Assembly (NCBI RefSeq): GCF_900105255.1
Contig: NZ_LT629763.1
Coordinates: 3,420,001-3,484,000 of the forward strand
Direction: 5' to 3'
DNA: 64,000 bases
From: Halopseudomonas sabulinigri
GTDB lineage: Bacteria > Pseudomonadota > Gammaproteobacteria > Pseudomonadales > Pseudomonadaceae
Position numbers and translations under genes: made by a program. Under the pieces are notes generated by a model that saw nothing but the letters and a program-made list of their open reading frames with translations, made no database searches and was not told where the DNA came from. Positions 27,855 to 36,061 of this stretch are shown here, piece after piece; position 1 is the first letter of the stretch; each line of letters opens with the position of its first letter.

Positions 27855-29101
27855 TACAACGACTCCCCAAAGGCCGCGGCGACGCGCAGGGCGCTGACTA
27901 CGCCGTCTTCATGGAAGCCGTTGGCCCAATAGGCGCCGCAGTAGAAGCTGTGCTGTTTGCCGAGCAGCTCTTCCCAGCGCGCCTGCGCCCTGACGGCGGC
28001 CAGACTGTACTGCGGATGCGCGTAGGAGAAGCGGCGCAGGATCTTGTCGGGGTCGATCTGCGCAGTCTGATTCAGGCTGACGCAGAAGGTCTGCGGCGCC
28101 TCGATGCCCTGCAGTATGTTCATGTTGTAAGTGACCGCGGCGGGCTGTTCGATGGCGTGGCCCAAGCGATAATTCCAGCTGGCCCAAGCGAGTCTGCGTT
28201 GCGGCAGCAGGCGGGTGTCGGTGTGCAGTACAACCTCGTTGTCAGCGTAGCCGATGGCGCCCAGAATCTCTTCTTCGGCGCTGCTGGGAGTATCCAGCAT
28301 GGCCAACGCCTGGTCGCTGTGGCAGGCGAACACCACCTTGTCGAAACGTTCTTCACCGGCGCTACTGTGGATAGCCACATCGGGGCCGTTGCGCTCTACT
28401 CGCTGAACCGGACAGCCCAAGCGTATGTTGTTTCTGAAGGGTTCGATCAGTGGCGCGAGGTAGTTGCGTGAGCCGCCACAGACTACGCGCCATTGCGGCC
28501 TGTCCTTGATGCCGAGCAGACCGTGATTACGAAAGAAACGCACGAAGAACGCGAGCGGGAAGGCCAGCATCTGCTCCAGCGGCATGGACCAGATCGCCGC
28601 CCCCATAGGCACTATGTAATGTTCCCTGAAGCGCTTGCCGTAGCCGCGTGAATTCAGGTAGCTGCCCAGTGTGGTGTCGGCGTCCAGGGTGCCGTCGCGC
28701 AAATCCTCTTGAGCTTCGCGGTTGAAGCGCAGGATGTCGCGCAGCATCAGCAAGAAGCCCGGAGAAATCAGGTTGCGTCGCCGCGCAAACAGGGTCTTCA
28801 GCGTATTGCCGTTGTACTCCATGCCGCTACGCGGATCGCTGACGGAAAAGCTCATTTCGGTCGGCTGCGAGGCTACGCCCAACTGCTTCAGCAGTTCGAT
28901 GAAGTTGGGGTAGGTCCAGTCGTTGAAAACGATAAAACCGGTGTCGATGGCGTAATCGCGGCCATCAACCGATACATCTACCGTATGAGTGTGCCCGCCG
29001 ACCCAGTCGGAGGCTTCAAATACGGTCACCTCGTGGCGGCGCGACAGCAGGCGGGCACAGACCAGCCCGGAAATACCAGAGCCGATTATGGCAACGCGCA
29101 T
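27854..29101 (-). CDS. FAD-dependent oxidoreductase (flavin amine-oxidase-like)
   Basis: 415 residues. The dinucleotide-binding motif IIGSGISG is at 5-12, followed by the second FAD motif region. The family groups with amine oxidases and phytoene-desaturase-like enzymes. In Rhodobacter a similar gene sits with a CFA-like methyltransferase in the singlet-oxygen (sigma-E/ChrR) regulon, so oxidation or desaturation of a fatty-acyl chain is a reasonable guess. Start ATG 29101 overlaps the SDR stop (TGATG); a TTG two codons upstream is less likely. Confidence 0.87.
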   Translation of the reverse strand: MRVAIIGSGISGLVCARLLSRRHEVTVFEASDWVGGHTHTVDVSVDGRDYAIDTGFIVFNDWTYPNFIELLKQLGVASQPTEMSFSVSDPRSGMEYNGNTLKTLFARRRNLISPGFLLMLRDILRFNREAQEDLRDGTLDADTTLGSYLNSRGYGKRFREHYIVPMGAAIWSMPLEQMLAFPLAFFVRFFRNHGLLGIKDRPQWRVVCGGSRNYLAPLIEPFRNNIRLGCPVQRVERNGPDVAIHSSAGEERFDKVVFACHSDQALAMLDTPSSAEEEILGAIGYADNEVVLHTDTRLLPQRRLAWASWNYRLGHAIEQPAAVTYNMNILQGIEAPQTFCVSLNQTAQIDPDKILRRFSYAHPQYSLAAVRAQARWEELLGKQHSFYCGAYWANGFHEDGVVSALRVAAAFGESL

Positions 29102-29874
29102 CAGCAACCTCCGGTTGTGGTGGTAGGGCGAGCGAGGCGTTTAGTCAGCATGACGCGCAGTGCCGACGGCAGATGGCCGACCAGACACAGCAGTGAGATG
29201 AAGGGCCCCGGAAAGCTGATCTCGCGCTTGCCGCGCTCAATGCCGCGAATAATGGCCTGAGCCGCTTTTTCGCTGGTGATCTGCATGGGCATGGGAAAAT
29301 CGTTGGCGGCCGTCAGCGGGGTTTCAACGAAGCCGGGACTGACCAGACTTACCTTGATGCCGTCTTGCGCCAGATCCAGCTCCAGTGACTGAAACAGGTA
29401 GCGCACGGCCGCCTTGGAGGCGCCGTAGGCTTCGGCGCGGGGCAGCGGCACAAAGGTCACGCTGCTGCCAACCCCGACCAGACGCGGCTGCTCGCCGGCC
29501 CGCAGCAGCGGCAGGGCGGTTTCGATGCAATGGGCGGTGCCTTGCACATTGACCTGCATGACGCGCCCGAACAGTGCCGCATCAAAGGTGGGCAGGTCCA
29601 TGTATTCGCAGGTGCCGGCATTGAGAATAGCCAGGTCCAGTGCGCCCCAGGCGGCGCCGATGCGCTCGCCGACTTCGCGTACCGCGTGCGGGTCAGTGAG
29701 ATCGGCGGTGATCACCAGAATCTGTCCGGGAAAACGCTCGGCCAGTGCCAGCAGTGGCGGTGCGCTGCGGGCGGTCAGTGCCAGTTTATGCCCCTGGGCG
29801 GCCAGTTGCTCGGCCAGTGCAAGCCCGATTCCGCTGGAGGCGCCGGTCAGCCAGATACGCTTTTGTATGCTCAT
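29101..29874 (-). CDS. short-chain dehydrogenase/reductase
   Basis: 257 residues, classical SDR. Cofactor loop TGASSGIG at 10-17, NAG motif at 85-87, catalytic S137/S138, Y150 and K154 (YGASK). Arg37 after the second strand suggests NADPH. Substrate unknown; within this operon a lipid-derived alcohol or ketone is plausible. Start ATG at 29874 overlaps the previous stop by 4 bases. Confidence 0.9.
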   Translation of the reverse strand: MSIQKRIWLTGASSGIGLALAEQLAAQGHKLALTARSAPPLLALAERFPGQILVITADLTDPHAVREVGERIGAAWGALDLAILNAGTCEYMDLPTFDAALFGRVMQVNVQGTAHCIETALPLLRAGEQPRLVGVGSSVTFVPLPRAEAYGASKAAVRYLFQSLELDLAQDGIKVSLVSPGFVETPLTAANDFPMPMQITSEKAAQAIIRGIERGKREISFPGPFISLLCLVGHLPSALRVMLTKRLARPTTTTGGC

Positions 29875-30302
29875 GCCAATCTTCCTTTGAGCCAGGCAAT
29901 GACACGCCCCAGCAGTGGTAAATGTTCGTACAGCAGGGCGCCAGCATCGTAATAATCGATGTGCCGGTCTACCTTGCCGTCGTGCCAGTGAATCAGAGTG
30001 CAGCCGGGTACGCTGATTAGCTCGCCGCCAGCCAGCCGCGGATGACGAAAGCGCATGACCCAGCGCAACATCGCCTGCTGCTCGTCGATGCCGCTGCATT
30101 GCAAGAATTCGAACTCAAGCTCGCTGACGTTCGCATAGAGATTCTCGCAATAGGCCTGCAGTGCCGGCAGCCCCTGCAGATCGTGCAGGGGGTCGGTAAA
30201 GTGAATCTGCGGGTGATACAGCTCGCTTAACCGCTCAAGGTTGTGCTTGTTCAGGGCCGCGAAACCGGCGGCAAACTGACGGGCAAATTCGGTGCTGTTC
30301 AT
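29871..30302 (-). CDS. SnoaL-like (NTF2-fold) protein
   Basis: 143 residues with the nuclear-transport-factor-2/SnoaL fold: an N-terminal helix followed by LYHPQIHFTDP and IHWHDGKVDRHIDYYDAG. Such proteins are small-molecule isomerases, cyclases or binding partners. It is overlapped on both sides (phr stop, SDR start) and must be co-translated with them. Its role in this operon is not known. Confidence 0.82.
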   Translation of the reverse strand: MNSTEFARQFAAGFAALNKHNLERLSELYHPQIHFTDPLHDLQGLPALQAYCENLYANVSELEFEFLQCSGIDEQQAMLRWVMRFRHPRLAGGELISVPGCTLIHWHDGKVDRHIDYYDAGALLYEHLPLLGRVIAWLKGRLA

Positions 30303-31735
30303 GCTTCGGCTCCCAGGCTGCGGAACGCCTCGATGGCGCGCTGGCGACTGCTTTTCAAATCGACAATAGGGGCCGGATAGTCGACGGCGTTCAGCAGATC
30401 GTTCACCGGTGGACTATGGATCTCGCGCGGCGACAGGTGGGCCAGGGCAGGCAACCATTGCCGGATAAAACTACCGTCAGGATCGCACTTTTGCGACTGG
30501 CTTAGCGGGTTGAATACGCGGAAGTAAGGCGCAGCGTCTGTGCCGGTCGAGGCGCTCCATTGCCAGCCGCCGTTGTTGGCGGCCAGATCACCGTCGATCA
30601 GGTGCTGCATGAACCAGCGCTCGCCCTCCCGCCAGTCGATCAGCAGGTTCTTGCTGAGGAACATGGCGCTGATCATGCGCAGGCGATTGTGCATCCAGCC
30701 GGTTTGCAGCAGTTGCTGCATGGCCGCATCCACAATGGGAATGCCGGTTTCGCCCTGCTGCCAGGCGCGCAGGCCCTCGGGGTCATCGCGCCAGACCACC
30801 GCCTCGGTGTCCGGACGGAATGCGCGGTGCCGCGAGACGCGCGGATAGCAGACCAGGATGTGCTTGTAGAACTCGCGCCAGAGTAGCTCGTTGATCCAGC
30901 TGACGGCGCCTGGGTTGCCGCTATCGAACTCGCCGTGATTGATTTGCAGCGCGGCATGCAGGCATTGCCGCGGTGACACAACGCCGGCGGCCAGATAAGC
31001 CGAGAGACGGCTGGTGCCGTCTAGATCAGGGCGGTCGCGGTCTTGCTCATAGTCTTCCAGCAGCTGCTGGGTAAAGTGCTGCAGGCGCTCGTGCGCGGCC
31101 TCTTCACCCGCTGGCCAGAGTGCTTGCTGGGCTTCGCTGGCGGCGCTGAAGCCGGCAAAGGCGTCGGGCAGCGCACTGCTTTGCGGTGTGCTGACGGATT
31201 GTTTCTCGGGGGCCGGCAGGCAACGCGGCAAGTGGCGGTGCAGGGCCTCGTAGGCACGGCGGCGAAACTGGCTGTACACCTTGAACATGCTGCCGGCCTG
31301 GGTCTGCAGGCTGCCCGGTGGGAATAGCAATTGATCGGTGTAGCGTTGGCAATGCAAGTCGCGCGCCTGCCAGGCCTGCATCACGGCGTCGTCGCGCGCC
31401 TGTTCATGCAGGCCGTACTCGTCGTTGAAGTAGAGCGCATCGGCGCCCAGCTCGGCGGCGCAATCAAGCAGCAACTGCGGGCACTGGTCCCATCTGTCGG
31501 CTTCCAGAATGCGCAGGGCAATACCCTGGTTTTGTAGATTGCCGGCCAACGCCTGCAGATTGCGGCGCCAGAAATCGACCTTGATCGGCGCGTCGTCGTG
31601 CTCGCGCCACACCGCCGGCGTGGCGATGAATACCCCCACCACCGGGCCACGTTGACTGGCATGGTAGAGCGCATGGTTGTCGTGCAGACGCAGGTCGGCG
31701 CGCAGCCAGCATAGCGAAACACTGCTCTGGCTCAT
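30299..31735 (-). CDS. phrB: deoxyribodipyrimidine photolyase
   Basis: 478 residues. Class I CPD photolyase that uses blue light and FADH- to split cyclobutane pyrimidine dimers. The N-terminal alpha/beta antenna domain (about 5-130, CWLRADLRLHDN) is followed by the FAD-binding helical domain with NELLWREFYKHIL and NNGGWQWSASTGTDAAPYFRVFNP, including the conserved FAD-site residues and tryptophans. It is coupled to the MerR regulator gene upstream by a 4-base overlap. Confidence 0.95.
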   Translation of the reverse strand: MSQSSVSLCWLRADLRLHDNHALYHASQRGPVVGVFIATPAVWREHDDAPIKVDFWRRNLQALAGNLQNQGIALRILEADRWDQCPQLLLDCAAELGADALYFNDEYGLHEQARDDAVMQAWQARDLHCQRYTDQLLFPPGSLQTQAGSMFKVYSQFRRRAYEALHRHLPRCLPAPEKQSVSTPQSSALPDAFAGFSAASEAQQALWPAGEEAAHERLQHFTQQLLEDYEQDRDRPDLDGTSRLSAYLAAGVVSPRQCLHAALQINHGEFDSGNPGAVSWINELLWREFYKHILVCYPRVSRHRAFRPDTEAVVWRDDPEGLRAWQQGETGIPIVDAAMQQLLQTGWMHNRLRMISAMFLSKNLLIDWREGERWFMQHLIDGDLAANNGGWQWSASTGTDAAPYFRVFNPLSQSQKCDPDGSFIRQWLPALAHLSPREIHSPPVNDLLNAVDYPAPIVDLKSSRQRAIEAFRSLGAEA

Positions 31736-32637
31736 GCGGCGTCTCCTGCAAGGGCCTGCTGCAGTTGCTCGAAACTCAGCGCCGGGCTGCTGCTGAGCAG
31801 CGTTATGCCCGCGTCGCGTAGGTCACCTGCGTGCAGTTGCACTATCGGTCCGGCAGCGAACAGCGGGCAGCTGACCTGACCCGCCAGGCGCGGTAGATCG
31901 CGCTCCAGCGTTGTCGGGTCAAGGCGCTGACTGCCCACCAGCAGCATGGCATCCAACGGACGGCGCTCATGTAGCAGCGTCAACTCGCTGGCCGGGGGGC
32001 AAACCTCCAGGCGAAGCAGGCGAAAACCGGCATCACTGAACAGCAGCGATAGCAGGTCGAGCCGCGGTTCATGGCTGGTACCGGAGATATTGGCCAGTAG
32101 CAGACGCGGTCCTTGCGCCTGTTCCTGCTGCATGGCCAGTCGCGCGGCCATTTGGCTGTGCAGCCAGGAGTGCAGAAACTGCTTCTCCAACTGGTTGCCG
32201 TATTGGCTGGCCGGGCGCTGCTCAAGTTCGGCCAGCACCGGCTCCAACAGTTGCGCGCAGACCAGCGGTGCAGGATACAAACCCATCAGGTCGCGGTACT
32301 GGGCGGCCAACTGACGGTTGTCGAAACGGGCCAGGCTGAACAGCAGGGTATCGCTCTGGTGCTGCCATAACGAGGCACGCTCAAGGCTGGGCGCAGGCTC
32401 GACCTGCTCGCGCACCAGCGCGGCAACCTGACTGATCGCCACCCCGCGCTCCAGCCAGGTCAGGATCTGCTGAATCTGTTGCAGCTGCTCGGGCGCATAC
32501 AAGCGATGCCCCTTGGGCGTACGGTGCGGCTTGACCAGGCCATAGCGGCGCTCCCAGGCCCGCAGCGTGACCGGATTGACGCCGGTGGCGCGAGCGACTT
32601 CGCGAATGGGCAGCAGGCTGGCTTCTTGGGTATGCAT
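31732..32637 (-). CDS. MerR-family regulator, class II LitR/PplR type
   Basis: 301 residues. The N-terminal MerR helix-turn-helix (about 9-80) reads IREVARATGVNPVTLRAWERRYGLVKP. The C-terminal region has the layout of a cobalamin-binding light sensor (CarH/LitR). However, the expected E-H pair of the helical cap and the DxHxxG loop are not intact: SGTSHEPRLD stands where the latter should be. This fits class II LitR proteins such as PplR1 of P. putida, which do not bind adenosylcobalamin and depend on a separate LOV photosensor. It probably represses this operon and the divergent promoter at 35.0 kb in the dark. No LOV gene is in the window. Confidence 0.85.
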   Translation of the reverse strand: MHTQEASLLPIREVARATGVNPVTLRAWERRYGLVKPHRTPKGHRLYAPEQLQQIQQILTWLERGVAISQVAALVREQVEPAPSLERASLWQHQSDTLLFSLARFDNRQLAAQYRDLMGLYPAPLVCAQLLEPVLAELEQRPASQYGNQLEKQFLHSWLHSQMAARLAMQQEQAQGPRLLLANISGTSHEPRLDLLSLLFSDAGFRLLRLEVCPPASELTLLHERRPLDAMLLVGSQRLDPTTLERDLPRLAGQVSCPLFAAGPIVQLHAGDLRDAGITLLSSSPALSFEQLQQALAGDAA

Positions 32638-32644
32638 GGCGGGC

Positions 32645-33607
32645 CTATATGGCGTTGCGCAGGCTGAGCTCAGCCGGATGGGGTTGCAGATAGGCCTGCT
32701 CTACCAGATAACCGTCAGGATGGTTGAGCAGATGGTGTTTGAGCAGCGTTATGGGTACGACCAAGGGGATAGTGCCGCGCCGATAGTCGTCAATCAGCGC
32801 GCTGAGCTCCTGCTTTTCCTGCGGCTTGAGTACATGCTTGAAGTGACCGGCCAGGTGCTGCAACGCATTACTGTGCCCACCTCGCTGCGCGGGCGTTTTC
32901 AGACACTGCATCAAACGTGCGAAATAGGCTGTCGCGGTTGCCTGCAGGTCCTGTTGGCGCAGGTTGGCGAGCATTGGCCCCAGCTCGCGGTACAGGCCCT
33001 GGTGATGCGCCATCGCCAGATATTTATGGCGCGCATGGAAACGCAGCAACGCGGCGGCGGACAGGCCGTCGCGCTGCAACGCCTGCCATTGTGCGTAGAC
33101 GATGACGCGAGTAACAAAGTTTTCGCATAGCACCGGGTCGTGCAGGCGGCCTTCCTCCTCCACCGGCAGCAGGGGATTTCGCGCCATTAGACGAGCGGCA
33201 AAGGCGCCGCTGCCGGTAGCATCCGCTGGGTGGCCGTTGTCGCGGTAAACCTTGACTCGTTCCATGCCACAGCTGGGAGATTTCTGCATCAAAATAAAAC
33301 CGCACAGCTGCGGATTGGCCTGGCTGACCTGCTCGGCGTAGTGCTGTAGCGGCAAGGTGACATCCACGCGGGTGTCCTTGGTGCCGACCACGCTGGGGGC
33401 TTTGGGGTCGCCAACCAGACGGATGGGCGCGCGGGGCGTACTCATGCCGATAGCGACCTCGGGACAGAAGGGGGTCAGTTCAAACAGGCTGCCCAGTTGC
33501 TCGGTACACAGACGCGAATGCTTGTGGCTGGCATTGAAACGCACAGGCGCGCCGGTGAGGCACTGACTGATGCCGACGGGAATGCGTTGTGGGATATCTG
33601 CCTGCAT
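32645..33607 (-). CDS. DUF523 and DUF1722 protein (YbgA-like)
   Basis: 320 residues. The N-terminal DUF523 domain (about 1-150) contains GISQCLTG and QKSPSCGMERVKVY, with paired cysteines. The C-terminal DUF1722 domain (about 190-310) includes HKYLAMAH and the LLKHHL segment. E. coli YbgA, of the second domain type, lies beside the photolyase gene phr, so the association is wide. Function unknown; some DUF523 proteins act on thiolated nucleobases. Start ATG 33607, with AGAGG six bases upstream. First gene of the photolyase operon. Confidence 0.88.
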   Translation of the reverse strand: MQADIPQRIPVGISQCLTGAPVRFNASHKHSRLCTEQLGSLFELTPFCPEVAIGMSTPRAPIRLVGDPKAPSVVGTKDTRVDVTLPLQHYAEQVSQANPQLCGFILMQKSPSCGMERVKVYRDNGHPADATGSGAFAARLMARNPLLPVEEEGRLHDPVLCENFVTRVIVYAQWQALQRDGLSAAALLRFHARHKYLAMAHHQGLYRELGPMLANLRQQDLQATATAYFARLMQCLKTPAQRGGHSNALQHLAGHFKHVLKPQEKQELSALIDDYRRGTIPLVVPITLLKHHLLNHPDGYLVEQAYLQPHPAELSLRNAI

Positions 33608-33636
33608 GCTGCACCTCTGCCTGTCGCCGAGGGCGG

Positions 33637-33720
33637 TGTACCTTGGGTGCATGTACCCTGGTTATACGCCGCCTTATTCGTTGTACAAGAATAAGTGTAC
33701 AGCAGCAAAGTATTTGTACA
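33637..33720 (-). promoter_or_regulatory. putative light-regulated promoter and operator cluster
   Basis: Three perfect TGTACA palindromes (33682-33687, 33696-33701, 33715-33720) and two TGTACC copies (33637-33642, 33652-33657) crowd into 84 bases ahead of the nine-gene operon. On the minus strand TTGTAC (33688-33683) and TATAAC (33666-33661) are 16 bases apart and make a plausible -35/-10 pair. The first palindrome covers the -35. A MerR/LitR-type repressor bound here would block transcription. Confidence 0.6.
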
Positions 33721-33735
33721 AGTGTGTTGCTGATT

Positions 33736-33963
33736 TTATTTCCAGCCCTGCAACCACTGGCTGCGATCGCGCAGCACCTGCCAGTCCAAGTGCCGGCAGG
33801 CACCCGTGAGTACGGCCTGCAGTTCTATGCCGAGCAGGGTGCTTTGGTCTTCACTCCAGTGACAGGCTGTCACCATGAAGTGCTTCTCGCGGCGTTGCGG
33901 CTGTACCGCCGTCCATTTGGAATGCAACAGCTTGCGTGGGTTGAAAGGATTGTGCGCTTTCAT
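33736..33963 (-). CDS. TIGR02450 family Trp-rich small protein
   Basis: 75 residues. It matches the conserved Trp-rich small-protein family TIGR02450, with NPRKLLHSKWTAVQPQRREKHFMV near the N-terminus, an internal IELQAVLTG and the closing LRDRSQWLQGWK. Function unknown. The start ATG overlaps the stop of the FAD oxidoreductase upstream (ATGA), so they are co-translated. Members often lie near photolyase or light-stress genes. Confidence 0.85.
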   Translation of the reverse strand: MKAHNPFNPRKLLHSKWTAVQPQRREKHFMVTACHWSEDQSTLLGIELQAVLTGACRHLDWQVLRDRSQWLQGWK

Positions 33964-34946
33964 GCGGTCTCGAGCAGAGCCTTGGCGGCGTGCTGGCCAC
34001 TTAGCCAGGCGGCTTCCAGTCGGCCGCCAAGGCACCAGTCGCCGCAGACGTACACGCCTTGGGCGGGGGCTGCGAGTGCACCCCAATCACTGAGCGCGGC
34101 GGGTCGGGCGTACAGCCAGCGGTGTGCGTGCTGGAAAGTCGGTGCCGGTAGCGGCGCGCCTACGACGGCTTGCAGGGCGCTGAGGAGCTCCTCGACAACG
34201 GCGTGTGGCTCGCTCTCCAGGTGTGCGGCTGCCCAGCTAGGGGTGGACTGCAGTACCCAGGTTTCTGCACTGCCACGGTTGGGCTTGCTGGCGTCGCGAG
34301 CTATCCAGTCGAGTGGACCTTGGCGCACGAACACAGCGTCGAGTGGCAGCTCCAGCGGGGCGCTGAAGCCCAGCGCTACTGCCCAGCCTGGCTCCATCTC
34401 ACTGCGTGCGGCGGGGTCTGCCAGCGCAGCGATGTCGTTGATCAGCGGTAACGCCTGAGCTGGCGGAATCGCGACTATGACGCGGTCAAACGGGCCGTAT
34501 TGCTCGTCTGCGCTGTCGCGCAGTTGCCATTGCTGGTCAATACGCTGCAGTTGCTCGATGCGGGTGCTGCTGTGTAACGGCAGATTACCCAGCAGGCCGC
34601 GGCTGAGAGCGGTCATACGCGGGCTGCCGACAAAGCGCTGCTGCTGATCGAGCGAGGCTGCAAGACCCTGCTCGTCATAGCGAAACAGCCGTGGTTGCCA
34701 CTCGGCGACCCAGCCTTCGGCGCGCCATTGGGCAACCGCGGCGACAAAATCCGCATCGCGTGCGGTGAAATACTGGGTGCCCATATCGAAGGTGCCGAGG
34801 TCGGTGCGCTTGCTGCTCATGCGGCCGCCGCTGCCCCGGCTCTTGTCGAACAGCGTCACCTGCAGGCCGGCTTGTTGCAATCGGGTGGCGGCACTGAGTC
34901 CGGACATGCCGGCGCCAATGATGGCAACGCTGGGGGCTTGGCTCAT
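33960..34946 (-). CDS. renalase-like FAD-dependent oxidoreductase
   Basis: 328 residues. FAD motif IIGAGMSGLSAATRL at about 9-23 and GSGGRMSSKR (about 38-47), followed by GTFDMGTQYFTARD, a signature of the bacterial renalase-like group. The C-terminal ICDGD-type motif reads VCGDWCLGGRLEAAWLSG. Bacterial renalases oxidise off-type dihydronicotinamide forms; whether this member does is not known. AAGGA lies upstream of the ATG. Transcribed away from the epimerase gene, with a 24-base palindromic operator between them. Confidence 0.88.
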   Translation of the reverse strand: MSQAPSVAIIGAGMSGLSAATRLQQAGLQVTLFDKSRGSGGRMSSKRTDLGTFDMGTQYFTARDADFVAAVAQWRAEGWVAEWQPRLFRYDEQGLAASLDQQQRFVGSPRMTALSRGLLGNLPLHSSTRIEQLQRIDQQWQLRDSADEQYGPFDRVIVAIPPAQALPLINDIAALADPAARSEMEPGWAVALGFSAPLELPLDAVFVRQGPLDWIARDASKPNRGSAETWVLQSTPSWAAAHLESEPHAVVEELLSALQAVVGAPLPAPTFQHAHRWLYARPAALSDWGALAAPAQGVYVCGDWCLGGRLEAAWLSGQHAAKALLETA

Positions 34947-34987
34947 GGTAATCCTTGATCACGTTCGGTTAAGGAAGTGTGAAAAAT

Positions 34988-35011
34988 TATACATAAAATT
35001 GGTTTTGTATA
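34988..35011. promoter_or_regulatory. perfect TATACA-N12-TGTATA operator between divergent genes
   Basis: TATACA (34988-34993), a 12-base spacer, TGTATA (35006-35011): a perfect inverted repeat. As I recall it, the published site for P. putida class II LitR proteins is T(G/A)TACA-N12-TGTA(C/T)A, and this fits every position. TTATAC elements on both strands overlap the arms and could be -35 boxes for both divergent promoters, so one bound dimer would control both genes. Confidence 0.7.
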
Positions 35012-35136
35012 AGATACCCTGTTGGTCCACCGCAGCAAAGCCTGATTTCGTTGCCTGGCGCAGCGCAGAGCGCTGGCTTGATAGCCAGGCGCATCGGTGC
35101 TTTATTGATTTGCTGCAGCAACCACAGGGGATGGTT

Positions 35137-36036
35137 ATGAACATACTGCTTACCGGTGGCACCGGATTGATCGGCCGTGCGCTCTGTCGGCGGCTGTTGG
35201 CCGAGGGGCACAGCCTGAGCGTCTGGAGTCGTCGCCCGGACGAGGTGCCCGCGCTCTGCGGCGCGCAGGTACGCGGCGTGGCCGAATTGAGCCAGCTTGA
35301 TGGTGAGCACTTTGATGCCGTGGTGAATCTGGCCGGTGCTCCAGTGGCGGACCGACCCTGGACAGAGAAACGCAAAGCGGTGCTCTGGGCCAGCCGGGTG
35401 TCGTTGACCGAGCAGCTGGTGCAGTGGCTGGGCGAGCAAGCACGCAAACCCCAGGTCATGGTCAGTGGCTCGGCCGTGGGCTGGTATGGCGATGGCGGCA
35501 GCGAGCCGATTACCGAGCAAAGCCCGGCGAAAAAGGAATATACCCATACCCTGTGCGACGCCTGGGAGGCTGCGGCAAAACGGGTCACTGCCTACGGTGT
35601 GCGTTTGTGTATCATGCGCACCGGGTTGGTGGTTGCTGCTGAAGGCGGCTTTCTGGCGCGGCTCAAGCCACCGTTCAAGCTGGGGCTCGGCGGCCCTATC
35701 GGCAGCGGTGAGCAGTATATGCCCTGGGTGCACCTGGACGATGTCGTGAGCCTGATCCTCTGGATGTTGCAGACGCCGGAGTGCCGCGGTGCCTATAACG
35801 CCAGCGCGCCTCATCCGGTCAGTAATCGCGAGTTTGCGCGGGAGCTGGGTCGCGCATTGGGTCGCCCCGCGGTGCTGCCGCTGCCGGGATTTGTGCTCAA
35901 ACTGGCGCTGGGCGAAATGTCCCGCCTGTTGTTGACCGGGCAGCGTGCCCTGCCGGCCAAGGCCCAGGCCGAAGGCTTCAATTTCAGCTATCAGCGTGTT
36001 GAAGCAGCGCTGGCGGCGGCGGTAAAAGCAAACTGA
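35137..36036 (+). CDS. TIGR01777 family NAD(P)-binding epimerase-like protein
   Basis: 299 residues. Extended-SDR fold with [10 protein letters not shown] at 7-16 and [12 protein letters not shown] in the middle; the C-terminal DUF1731 segment contains [15 protein letters not shown]. Related proteins (E. coli YfcH) were once called SulA-like cell-division inhibitors without good support. Reaction unknown. Start is the second ATG (35137), six bases after AGGGG; the ATG at 35131 abuts the ribosome site. Divergent from the renalase-like gene across the operator. Confidence 0.9.
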   Translation: MNILLTGGTGLIGRALCRRLLAEGHSLSVWSRRPDEVPALCGAQVRGVAELSQLDGEHFDAVVNLAGAPVADRPWTEKRKAVLWASRVSLTEQLVQWLGEQARKPQVMVSGSAVGWYGDGGSEPITEQSPAKKEYTHTLCDAWEAAAKRVTAYGVRLCIMRTGLVVAAEGGFLARLKPPFKLGLGGPIGSGEQYMPWVHLDDVVSLILWMLQTPECRGAYNASAPHPVSNREFARELGRALGRPAVLPLPGFVLKLALGEMSRLLLTGQRALPAKAQAEGFNFSYQRVEAALAAAVKAN

Positions 36037-36061
36037 ATCATTGCAAGGGTGGGAGTGTTCG

